A DNA stretch of 6,668 bases. It comes from Phycisphaerales bacterium. Its GTDB lineage: Bacteria; Planctomycetota; Phycisphaerae; Sedimentisphaerales; Anaerohalosphaeraceae. Position numbers and translations under genes: made by a program. The notes below the pieces were generated by a model. The model saw only the letters and a program-made list of their open reading frames with translations, had not been told where the DNA came from and searched no databases. The stretch is taken from the NCBI GenBank assembly GCA_003152975.1, contig PMBP01000459.1, positions 3,502 through 10,169 on the forward strand, written 5' to 3'. Below are positions 1-5,928 of the stretch, in pieces; the first letter of the stretch is position 1; every line of letters begins with the position of its first letter.

Positions 1-1319
1 TCGCCGATCATGATGATGTCGGGGTCCTGTCGCAGCAAGCTGCGCAAGGCGGCCGAAAAGGTCAGGCCGACCCGTTCGTTGACATGCACCTGATTGCAGA
101 ATTCCAGCTCATATTCGACGGGATCTTCGACGGTGCTGATGTTGCTCTGGTCGGATTTCATTTCGCCCAGGGCCGAGTACAATGTCGTGCTTTTGCCCGA
201 ACCGGTGGGCCCGGTGACCAGCAGAATGCCGTGGGGCAACGCGATCTGTTCGCGGAACTGCTGGCTGACATTGGATTCCATGCCGGACTGGTCGAGGCCC
301 CGGAGGATCGAGGAGCTGTCCAGGAGCCGCACGACGACCTTTTCGCCGTGGCTGGTGGGCAGGATCGAGACGCGCAGGTCGATGGCGCGGCCGCCCATGC
401 GGACGGCGATCTTGCCATCCTGGGGAACGCGCCGCTCGGAAATGTCGAGATTGGACATGATCTTCACGCGCGAGACGAGGGCCGGGTGCATCTTGTAGGA
501 GACCTGCCGCATGTCGAAGAGCATGCCGTCGATCCGGTAGCGGATCTTGGTGTGTTTTTCCTTGGGCTCGATATGAATGTCGCTGGCGCCCTCGCGGAGG
601 GCGTTGGTCAGCAGGAAATTGACATACTTGATGACGGGCGATTCGCCGGCGGTTTTTTCGAGGTCGCCGAGATCCTCCTCGAGCTCCTGGACGACTTCGA
701 CCTCGTCCAGATCGTTCATCATGTCATCCACATCGTAGTCGAGCCGGGAGTCGTCGAACTTGTTGGAGACCGCCTCGATGTCGGCGTCGGTGCAGACCAC
801 GACGCGGACCTGCAGGTTGGTCTGTCGCTTGACGTCGTCAAAGGCGAAGACATTGGCCGGCCGGCTGGTGGCCACCACCAGCGTGCCATCGCTGAGGGCG
901 ATGGGCATGACATGGTTGGTCTTGATGTAGTCCGGGGACAACTTGTCGAAGGCGGCGCGATCGACCTGCTCGGGGGCAATCTCGCGGAATTCGAAACCGT
1001 ACAGCCCCGCCTTGGCCTGCAGGATATCCTCGGGCAAAACGCCGACGGCCCGGATGAGCTTATCGACATCGCAGCCGCCCTTCTTCTGCTCTTCCTGGCG
1101 GATCTGGTCGAACTGGGCCGCCGTCAGCTTGCTCATCTCGAGCAGGACATCGGCGATATCGCGGATATGGGCGGTCTCATTGATCTGCGGGGAATAGAGA
1201 TTGCACAGGCCCGGGGCCAGCTCGCCGCCGGCCGTGCTGTGGAGTTCCACCAGCGACCCGGTATCGGACAGGGCCACCGATGAAACGGTTTTTTTGATAC
1301 GGGATCCAAATAGTTTCAT
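1..1319 (-). CDS. pilB: GspE/PilB-family assembly ATPase (3' end cut by window edge)
   Basis: This cytoplasmic hexameric ATPase powers pilus extension or type II secretion. The frame is open from the ATG at 1319 through 439 full codons to the left edge. Residues about 50-185 form a GspE/MshE N-terminal-like domain, followed by a very acidic linker (about 189-222). The catalytic part opens with SPVIKYVNFLL (227-237) and GASDIHIEP (244-252), then RYRIDGML (260-267). Walker A is GPTGSGKST (370-378), the Asp box is VEDPVEYE (397-404), and Walker B begins DPDIIMIG (432-439), where the window ends. The His box and any zinc-binding cysteine motif lie outside. ATGA overlap with the pilP-like gene implies translational coupling; no strong ribosome-binding site is seen. 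The pilMNO context favours PilB over GspE, but PilT-like retraction motors lack this N-terminal domain and are excluded. Family confidence is very high; the symbol is less sure. Confidence 0.93.
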   Translation of the reverse strand, partial: MKLFGSRIKKTVSSVALSDTGSLVELHSTAGGELAPGLCNLYSPQINETAHIRDIADVLLEMSKLTAAQFDQIRQEEQKKGGCDVDKLIRAVGVLPEDILQAKAGLYGFEFREIAPEQVDRAAFDKLSPDYIKTNHVMPIALSDGTLVVATSRPANVFAFDDVKRQTNLQVRVVVCTDADIEAVSNKFDDSRLDYDVDDMMNDLDEVEVVQELEEDLGDLEKTAGESPVIKYVNFLLTNALREGASDIHIEPKEKHTKIRYRIDGMLFDMRQVSYKMHPALVSRVKIMSNLDISERRVPQDGKIAVRMGGRAIDLRVSILPTSHGEKVVVRLLDSSSILRGLDQSGMESNVSQQFREQIALPHGILLVTGPTGSGKSTTLYSALGEMKSDQSNISTVEDPVEYELEFCNQVHVNERVGLTFSAALRSLLRQDPDIIMIG

Positions 1320-1990
1320 GGGGCCATCTTCAATTGAATGGGAACGCCGTTATTGGTCAACTCGACGCAGTCTTCGGTGATCTTCGTGACCAGGAAACCC
1401 TCCACCGTCTGGCCGACATTCAGCAGCTTGTCGTTGATCATGCAGCAACTGCCCTGGGCGGAGTTCATGATGCTCAACAACTGCAGCTTGCCGGCCAGCC
1501 GCTTGATCTCCTCCCGGCGCACGCTTTCCAGGTCGGCGGCGGCGGGAGCGGGCGGCTCGGCGACGCCGAGCACCAGGTCGCGCCGGAAGGGATTCTTCTT
1601 CAGTTCGGTGACATTGACCTGATCGACCGCGGAAATCTGCGAGAAGCGGCCGACGATATCTTCGACCTTGGCTTTGTCGAAAATATCCTTGATTCCCGTC
1701 AGTTCCGCCATGGCCTTGGCAATCTTCTCCTCTTCGGGATTCGGGGCGGCGTTGGCCGAACCGGGCGAGGTCTTCTTGATCATGAACCACACGCACAGGG
1801 CCCCGACCGCGAACAGGGCGATCAGGACCAGGGTACTTTGCTTGGTGTTTTTGCCGTGCTCGGTCGGAACCAGGAAGTCCTCTTCGCGGCTGACCTGGCC
1901 GTCGGGACTGGTCTGGTCAACCGGTTGGGCCGGCTGCTCGGCAGGGGCCGCCGCATTTTTGTTCCGCTCATCTTTGAGAAAAGACAACAT
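1316..1990 (-). CDS. PilP/GspC-like periplasmic linker protein, membrane anchored
   Basis: This protein sits where pilP belongs and probably links the PilN/PilO platform to the outer-membrane secretin. The 224-residue product has about 50 hydrophilic cytoplasmic residues rich in Pro, Ala and acidic residues, then one membrane helix (about 52-71). A periplasmic helical linker follows (about 85-120), then KKNPFRRDLVLG (131-142), resembling the RNPF segment found before PilP and GspC domains. A C-terminal beta domain (about 168-222) contains LQLLSIM, MINDKLLNVGQTVEGFLV (184-201) and VELTNNGVPIQL (209-220), as in the homology region of PilP and GspC. Classical PilP is a lipoprotein with a signal peptide; no lipobox is present here, so the topology is GspC-like. 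C182, C183 and C208 lie in the periplasmic domain. Its stop overlaps the ATPase start by 4 bases. PilP versus GspC cannot be settled by eye, hence no symbol. Confidence 0.75.
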   Translation of the reverse strand: MLSFLKDERNKNAAAPAEQPAQPVDQTSPDGQVSREEDFLVPTEHGKNTKQSTLVLIALFAVGALCVWFMIKKTSPGSANAAPNPEEEKIAKAMAELTGIKDIFDKAKVEDIVGRFSQISAVDQVNVTELKKNPFRRDLVLGVAEPPAPAAADLESVRREEIKRLAGKLQLLSIMNSAQGSCCMINDKLLNVGQTVEGFLVTKITEDCVELTNNGVPIQLKMAP

Positions 1991-1996
1991 ATCGAT

Positions 1997-2002
1997 CTCC
2001 CT
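1997..2002 (-). promoter_or_regulatory. Ribosome-binding site of the pilP-like gene
   Basis: AGGGAG on the minus strand stands 6 bases before the ATG at 1990, in the 25-base gap after the pilO stop. It supports this start, which also keeps the cytoplasmic tail in front of the membrane helix. Confidence 0.7.
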
Positions 2003-2015
2003 GGCTTGGACGAAT

Positions 2016-2552
2016 TTAGGCGCCGCTATTCTGGAAGAAGACGCTGACGACGAATCGGGCCTCCGTGTGACCCTCGAATTTGTTCTTTTTCTTGAGGGAC
2101 AATTCGCGGATCTTGGTGATGCGGTCCAGCTTTTCCAGCTCGAGCAAAAAGGCGTAGTAGGATTGGAAGTTGCCTTCCAGCTCCATCTCGAGGGGTTGTT
2201 CGATGTAGCCGCGGTTGTCCTTGTTCTTCTGGGTGCGGATGGCCTTGGGGACCAGATTCTGCTTTTGGGCGATGACGGTGATGTCGGTCAGGACATTGTC
2301 GATCTCGCTGGTGGGAGGCAGTTTGCTTTCGAAGGTCTTGATGGCCTCCTCGACCTTTTGGAGCTGCTTGTTGAGGTCCACAGCCGCCGCGGTGGCCCGC
2401 TGGAGCTCAGACAGCTTGGACTGTTTCTGCGTGACCTTGGCCCGCTGATCGGTCAGGTGTTTGTTGGCGGGCTTGATCATGTAGGCGTACGAGACATACG
2501 CCAGGGCGACCAGCAGGATGAAGAACAACGCTTTTCGTGAACTGCTCGACAT
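2016..2552 (-). CDS. pilO: Type IV pilus assembly protein PilO
   Basis: PilO is a bitopic inner-membrane protein that pairs with PilN and contacts PilP in the alignment complex of type IV pili. The 178-residue product has a short basic N-terminus, one membrane helix at about 8-26 and a charged, glutamine-rich coiled coil at about 31-76. A ferredoxin-like domain follows. The best signature is PLEMELEGNFQSYYAFLLEL (120-139) followed by KLDRITKIREL (141-151), the PilO hallmark in which a strand leads into an aromatic-rich helix and then a KLxRI...I strand. The C-terminal strand ARFVVSVFFQ (165-174) closes the fold. Length is slightly below the common 200-210 residues. A strong AAAGGAA site supports the start. 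Order and spacing after pilN and before the pilP-like gene (25 bases) match the canonical pilMNOP order. Confidence 0.9.
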   Translation of the reverse strand: MSSSSRKALFFILLVALAYVSYAYMIKPANKHLTDQRAKVTQKQSKLSELQRATAAAVDLNKQLQKVEEAIKTFESKLPPTSEIDNVLTDITVIAQKQNLVPKAIRTQKNKDNRGYIEQPLEMELEGNFQSYYAFLLELEKLDRITKIRELSLKKKNKFEGHTEARFVVSVFFQNSGA

Positions 2553-2557
2553 AGATA

Positions 2558-2564
2558 TTCCTTT
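2558..2564 (-). promoter_or_regulatory. Ribosome-binding site of pilO
   Basis: AAAGGAA on the minus strand ends a few bases before the ATG at 2552. It is the best Shine-Dalgarno match in the operon and lies in the 39-base gap after pilN, suggesting independent re-initiation for pilO. Confidence 0.75.
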
Positions 2565-2591
2565 CGAACGATCGGGACCTCGACGGGGCCC

Positions 2592-3353
2592 TTACTGGTT
2601 GCCGTCTCCGCCGGCCTTGCGGATTTTTTCCACATCCACCTTGCTGAGCTGGACATTGGACTTGAGCTTGGCCTTGAGACGGAATTCCCGAAAGACGGCC
2701 TCGTCGATGGTGGTTTCCTTCGATTCGATCAGGTTGACGCTTTCCATCAGAATCGAACTGCCGAGCCGCGCGATATAGCTGGCGACTTCGAGGTCGCTGG
2801 GGGCGATGCCCTTAATCTCGACGGTGGTCTCGAAGGGTTTCTTATCGATGATCGGGGCTTCGGGAGCCGCTGCGACGGCGGGCTTGGCCGGTGGGGCTCC
2901 GGGCTTGCCCCCAGCGGCCGGGGTCCCGGCCTTCTGCTGGTAGGTGTTGGCGCCGGGCTTGGGAGGCGCCGCTTTGGGAACCGGAAGATCCTTTTCCTCC
3001 AGCTTGAGCTCCAGCAGCGAGACTCCCAGCGGCAGGTTGTTGGTCAGGTTGGCCAGGACAATGCTGCGAGGAATCGGTTCGAGCAGCTCGGCGGTCATGA
3101 CCATGGTTCGCATCATGGACTTGCTCTTGGTCTTGAGCTGCTCGAGCTGGGTGATCTGCTCCTGGGCCTTGGACATTTGCAGGTTCAGAGAGATCAGCTC
3201 GGATTCGACGGACTTCTGGCGCATCTTGATAATCGAGAAGGTCACGCCGATGGCGCCCATCAGCGCGCCAAACAGGACCAGGTACAGAAAGTTGGCCCTG
3301 CCGGAATCGCGCTGCTGGATATAATCGTTCGGGACAAAATCTATTTTTACCAT
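2592..3353 (-). CDS. pilN: Type IV pilus assembly protein PilN (with Pro/Ala/Gly-rich insert)
   Basis: PilN is a bitopic inner-membrane protein whose short cytoplasmic tail binds PilM and whose periplasmic part pairs with PilO. The 253-residue product has the expected order. The N-terminal tail is MVKIDFVPNDYIQQRDS (1-17), in the place of the usual INLLP motif. One membrane helix lies near 22-42 and a coiled coil near 45-78. A ferredoxin-like periplasmic domain starts with PRSIVLANLTNNLP (95-108) and VSLLELKLEEK (111-121), and resumes at KPFETTVEIKG (172-182) with AVFREFRLKAKLK (219-231). Between the two halves, about residues 123-170, is an insert rich in Pro, Ala, Gly and Lys that makes the protein longer than the usual 180-210 residues. 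A GGAG ribosome-binding site precedes the start. It lies between pilM (16 bases) and pilO (39 bases). Confidence 0.88.
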   Translation of the reverse strand: MVKIDFVPNDYIQQRDSGRANFLYLVLFGALMGAIGVTFSIIKMRQKSVESELISLNLQMSKAQEQITQLEQLKTKSKSMMRTMVMTAELLEPIPRSIVLANLTNNLPLGVSLLELKLEEKDLPVPKAAPPKPGANTYQQKAGTPAAGGKPGAPPAKPAVAAAPEAPIIDKKPFETTVEIKGIAPSDLEVASYIARLGSSILMESVNLIESKETTIDEAVFREFRLKAKLKSNVQLSKVDVEKIRKAGGDGNQ

Positions 3354-3359
3354 ATCGTT

Positions 3360-3363
3360 CTCC
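3360..3363 (-). promoter_or_regulatory. Ribosome-binding site of pilN
   Basis: GGAG on the minus strand sits 6 bases before the ATG at 3353, inside the 16-base gap after the pilM stop. It supports the chosen pilN start. Confidence 0.7.
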
Positions 3364-3369
3364 GGTTTC

Positions 3370-4344
3370 TCAGGAGGAATGGTTGGTCATGCTCAGGCCG
3401 AACGCGGCGGCCCAGTTGATGCGGTTATTGCGACGGTCGATGTGGGCGTCGCTACCGGGTTGTTTTTCGACGGCCGACAAGACGTCCCCCAACTGGGCGG
3501 GAATCTGCATGCGGCGGGCCAGGTCGGCGATCTTGGCGCAGATATCCGAATCGACGACCTTGCCGGCCAGGAACATCAGCCGCTGGATCCGCTGGCCGCC
3601 GGCGACGGAATCGAAGTACCGCGTGCACGCGTCGATCTCGGCGATCAACCGCTGCACCATTTCACCCTGGCGGAGCTGTTCGAAACCGATGGGGATCGAA
3701 CGGGCGAACAGCAGGTCTTTCTGGCGGCAGATGACGATGTTGGTGTGGGAATTCTCGATGCTGACCAGGAGGGTAATCGTGTCGCCTTCCTCCTTGCGGC
3801 GGCTAAAGAAACCGACAAAGCTGGAGATCATCGCCTCCGGCCACACGCTCATGCCGCAGATTTCCAGGCCGGCGTTTTCATAGATGGCCAGATGCCGAGC
3901 AATCTTGACCCGAGGCGTGGCCATGACCAGCACATCCATCTCGGAGCGCGACGAACCGGCCGAATCTAGGGGAACGACCTTCATCATCGCCTCGGCGACC
4001 GGGAAGGGAAGCTTGGGGCCGACCTTCTCGCCGGCGGCCTGAGCGATCTTTTTTTCCGGCATCTTCGGCAGTCGGATCTGATCGATAAACACATCCTCGC
4101 ACGGCAGCGCCGTGATGACGGATTTGCCCTTGAAGCCGCAGGCCTTGACGACTTCGCGAATGGTTCGCACGGCCCACTTCTGCCATTCGGGGCTGCCGGG
4201 GGGAATGTCCTGGGGACGATCGACGCCGGCCGAACTGGACAGCAGCACACGCTCTCCGTCGAACCCCAGTTGGGCCATCCGCAGATAGTCACCGCCCAGG
4301 TCCACTCCGATTGGAAATGTCCGCTTTGTAAATAATTTCAACAT
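3370..4344 (-). CDS. pilM: Type IV pilus assembly protein PilM (actin-like ATPase family)
   Basis: PilM is a cytoplasmic FtsA/actin-like protein that docks on the N-terminal tail of PilN and links the pilus motor to the inner-membrane platform. From the ATG at 4344 it has 324 residues, close to the usual 350. Visible landmarks are the first phosphate-loop strand IGVDLGGDYLRMAQLG (12-27), ITALPCEDVFIDQIRLP (77-93) and LPFPVAEAMMKVVPLD (112-127). The second nucleotide-contact strand LLVSIENSHTNIVI (192-205) is followed by FARSIPIG (213-220), and the C-terminal tail is NWAAAFGLSM (310-319). The second phosphate strand has VSIEN where family members usually read VDIGA, and the adenosine region reads FLAGK rather than a glycine-rich LSGGG. 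Nucleotide binding may therefore be altered. A GTG at 4395 would add 17 residues with no family resemblance; I reject it. No strong ribosome-binding site precedes the ATG. It is first in the operon, 16 bases before pilN. Confidence 0.9.
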   Translation of the reverse strand: MLKLFTKRTFPIGVDLGGDYLRMAQLGFDGERVLLSSSAGVDRPQDIPPGSPEWQKWAVRTIREVVKACGFKGKSVITALPCEDVFIDQIRLPKMPEKKIAQAAGEKVGPKLPFPVAEAMMKVVPLDSAGSSRSEMDVLVMATPRVKIARHLAIYENAGLEICGMSVWPEAMISSFVGFFSRRKEEGDTITLLVSIENSHTNIVICRQKDLLFARSIPIGFEQLRQGEMVQRLIAEIDACTRYFDSVAGGQRIQRLMFLAGKVVDSDICAKIADLARRMQIPAQLGDVLSAVEKQPGSDAHIDRRNNRINWAAAFGLSMTNHSS

Positions 4345-4463
4345 AGTCGATATCCAGATTATCTGCCGGGGGCAATCCGATTCCTTCGGACGCACAAGGG
4401 CAGGGTCTCGTCTCCCTCATCGTCGTCAGAACCGGGGATGGGCATTAGATGTCCGTCAACGCA

Positions 4464-4478
4464 ATTACGCCCCGTAAT
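4464..4478. promoter_or_regulatory. Inverted repeat, candidate operator upstream of pilM
   Basis: ATTACG-CCC-CGTAAT is a perfect inverted repeat with 6-bp arms and a 3-base spacer. It lies about 120 bases upstream of the chosen pilM start and immediately beside the proximal copy of the 14-bp direct repeat. The layout suits a dimeric transcription factor. The regulator is unknown and chance cannot be excluded. Confidence 0.35.
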
Positions 4479-4484
4479 CTCAAC

Positions 4485-4567
4485 AGCCCTACCGATAAAA
4501 TGTAACATACGAACGCGCCCCATTCCAAATCGCCGCCGTTTGCCGGAAGAACGAGCCCGTCCGATAA
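4485..4567. repeat. Pair of 14-bp direct repeats upstream of pilM
   Basis: AGCCCTACCGATAA at 4485-4498 and AGCCCGTCCGATAA at 4554-4567 match at 12 of 14 positions and start 69 bases apart. Their 7-bp core CCGATAA (TTATCGG on the minus strand) occurs a third time at 4714-4720. The repeats lie in the non-coding leader of the pil operon and could be binding sites for one regulator. The function is inferred only from position and repetition. Confidence 0.35.
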
Positions 4568-4673
4568 TCGTGCGGACCGCTGGATTGATTTGCCAAAGAA
4601 CGGTTGGCGGCCTTCTAAGGGGAAAAGAATCCGGGTCATCCTTCAATTCTGGAAAGATCCGAATCCCCAAAAG

Positions 4674-4685
4674 CGGAAATTTCCG
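4674..4685. repeat. 12-bp perfect palindrome in intergenic region
   Basis: CGGAAATTTCCG is its own reverse complement, with a central AAATTT. It lies about 330 bases upstream of the chosen pilM start, in the AT-richer gap. It has the form of a site for a dimeric DNA-binding protein, but no specific regulator is implied and a palindrome of this size can occur by chance. Confidence 0.3.
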
Positions 4686-4875
4686 TGCGAACGGGTGTCC
4701 CGCTCAGCAAGGTCCGATAAGTCGGAGGCATAAACAGACACGCTGTAAAGGAAAATGGGCATGATGAACCAACGCTGAAATTCGCGCACAACTATTAATG
4801 GAATGGCGATAGCACTCCGGATTATCCGAGCAAGCAACCCGGGCTTGAAGAAACTATCACAGGAGCCGTATCGGG

Positions 4876-4895
4876 GCGGATTACTCCGCGCGGAG
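4876..4895 (-). repeat. Overlapping inverted repeats at the gpsA stop codon
   Basis: Two mutually exclusive small hairpins meet at the end of gpsA. GCGGA-TTAC-TCCGC (plus-strand reading) covers 4876-4889 and spans the TAA stop. The perfect 12-bp palindrome CTCCGCGCGGAG covers 4884-4895 inside the last codons. No run of T follows on the minus strand, so this is not a standard intrinsic terminator. It could be a weak pause or RNA-stabilising structure, or simply a result of GC-rich codons for Arg-Leu-Arg-Ala-Glu. Confidence 0.3.
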
Positions 4896-5876
4896 GCGGC
4901 GGCTCATGAGGTTGTGGATGGCGGCCTGGACACTCTTGCCCTCGACGACGACGGCGCCGATGGCCTCGGCGATCGGCATTTCCACCCGATACCGCCGGGC
5001 CAGTTCCAGCACCGCCGAACAGGTGGCCACGCCCTCAACAACGCCCTGCGTCATCGCCAGCGCCTCCTGCGTGGTCATGCCTTTGCCGATTCGCTCGCCG
5101 AAGGTGCGGTTTCGCCCCAGCGGCGAGATGCAGGTGGTGACCAGATCCCCCAGTCCCGACAGGCCATAGAAGGTTGGCTCGCTGGCGCCCATGGCCGCGC
5201 CGAGCCGTTTGATCTCCGCCAGCCCGCGGGCCAGCAGCGCCGCCTTGGCGTTGTCGCCGCCGCCGATGCCGTCGATGGTGCCGGCGGCGATGGCGATGAC
5301 ATTTTTCAGCGCGCCGCACAATTCAACGCCGATGATGTCGGCATTGGTATAGACGCGGAAATGTTCGGAGTTGAAAATCTGCTGGATCTGCCGGGCGAGA
5401 TCCTCGTCGGCGCTGGCGGCGGTGGCCGTGGCGGGCAGGCCCCGCGCGATCTCCTCGGCGATGGTCGGGCCCGACAGGGCCGCATACGAGCGGTCACGGC
5501 CGAGCAGGTCGGCCAGGATCTCCGTCGGGCGAAAGAGGGTCTTGTTCTCGATGCCCTTGGTCGCGCTGACGATCGGGACCCCCGGCGGAAGGTGCGGCCG
5601 CAGCCGAGTCCAGACGCTTCGCATGAACTGGCACGGCACCGCTGAGACGACCAGATCCATATCGGCCAGCGCCCGGCTGTCATCCGGCTCCAGGACCAGC
5701 GTCTCCGGCAGCGTGTAGCCCGGCAGAAAGCGGACATTCTCCCTCCGCTGGGCCATCTGGGCCAGTTGCCCCGCGTCGTGGCCCCACATCCGGACGGAGA
5801 GCCCCTTGGCACACAGCATCATGCCGCAGACCGTGCCCATGGCTCCGTCGCCGACGATTGTGATAGTCTGAATCAT
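4881..5876 (-). CDS. gpsA: Glycerol-3-phosphate dehydrogenase [NAD(P)+]
   Basis: This cytoplasmic enzyme reduces dihydroxyacetone phosphate to sn-glycerol 3-phosphate, the backbone precursor of phospholipids. From the chosen ATG the protein has 331 residues, normal for GpsA. It starts with a Rossmann strand and dinucleotide loop ITIVGDGAMG (5-14). It then has SATKGIE (104-110) with the conserved lysine K107, and SGPTIAEEIARGLPA (135-149). ELCGALKNV (185-193) carries the presumed catalytic lysine K191. GLSGLGDLVTTC (238-249) with GRNRTFGERIGKG (254-266) forms the C-terminal helical domain. An in-frame ATG at 5918 would add 14 residues (MAVAIGGKVWFNTA) and would start 10 bases after the hflX stop. 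I prefer 5876 because GpsA proteins normally begin only a few residues before the first strand; neither start has a strong ribosome-binding site. The loop is GDGAMG rather than the common GAGxWG. The gene may be co-transcribed with hflX. Confidence 0.96.
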   Translation of the reverse strand: MIQTITIVGDGAMGTVCGMMLCAKGLSVRMWGHDAGQLAQMAQRRENVRFLPGYTLPETLVLEPDDSRALADMDLVVSAVPCQFMRSVWTRLRPHLPPGVPIVSATKGIENKTLFRPTEILADLLGRDRSYAALSGPTIAEEIARGLPATATAASADEDLARQIQQIFNSEHFRVYTNADIIGVELCGALKNVIAIAAGTIDGIGGGDNAKAALLARGLAEIKRLGAAMGASEPTFYGLSGLGDLVTTCISPLGRNRTFGERIGKGMTTQEALAMTQGVVEGVATCSAVLELARRYRVEMPIAEAIGAVVVEGKSVQAAIHNLMSRRLRAE

Positions 5877-5928
5877 GGCGGTATTAAACCAGACCTTGCC
5901 CCCAATGGCAACGGCCATCCGCGCGAAA

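Larger units (their letters stand above)
4345..4880. other. Gene-poor region between gpsA and the pil operon
   Basis: About 540 bases separate the gpsA stop from the pilM start. Base composition is clearly less GC-rich than the flanking genes, with AT-rich runs such as those near 4494-4508 and 4786-4802. The open frames here look non-coding: arginine-rich or low in conserved structure, with no family resemblance I can name. The least unlikely is a minus-strand frame of 103 codons at 4359-4670, which ends 14 bases before pilM. No tRNA, riboswitch or intrinsic terminator was recognised. I searched the minus strand by eye for TTGACA/TATAAT and for GG-N10-GC sigma-54 elements and found no convincing match. 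The promoter of the pil operon is expected here, and the repeats listed separately are candidate control sites. Confidence 0.6.

Noticed and set aside
84..1283. Plus-strand open frame of 399 codons
   Set aside because: It lies exactly antisense to the ATPase gene, is rich in Asp, Gly, Ala and Leu as expected from mirrored GC-rich codons, and has no family resemblance. The minus frame carries Walker A, Asp box and Walker B.
1334..2540. Plus-strand open frames of 237 and 290 codons
   Set aside because: They are antisense to the pilP-like and pilO genes, whose membrane helices, domains and ribosome-binding sites are clear on the minus strand.
4345..4395. GTG start of pilM adding 17 residues
   Set aside because: The extension MRPKESDCPRQIIWIST does not resemble PilM N-termini, and its nearest Shine-Dalgarno-like sequence is too far upstream.
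4493..4535. Possible sigma-70 or sigma-54 promoter for pilM
   Set aside because: TTGGAA followed 17 bases later by TTACAT is a poor sigma-70 match, and the GG/GC pair near 4460-4475 has a spacing one base short for sigma-54.
4438..4764. Plus-strand open frame of 108 codons in the intergenic gap
   Set aside because: It is rich in Arg, Pro and Ser, has no recognisable domain or good ribosome-binding site, and overlaps the repeats.
4643..4837. Minus-strand 64-codon frame with a hydrophobic segment
   Set aside because: The segment near RWFIMPIFLYSVSVYAS could pass for a membrane helix, but codon use, AT-rich composition and lack of a ribosome-binding site do not support a gene.
4821..4850. Possible intrinsic terminator after gpsA
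   Set aside because: Short imperfect stems (CAAGC...GCTTG and CTCGGATAATCCGGAG) are present, but neither is long enough and no T-run follows on the minus strand.
4803..5645. Plus-strand open frame of 280 codons
   Set aside because: It is antisense to gpsA and shows only a His/Asp/Gly/Arg-rich composition typical of a shadow frame.
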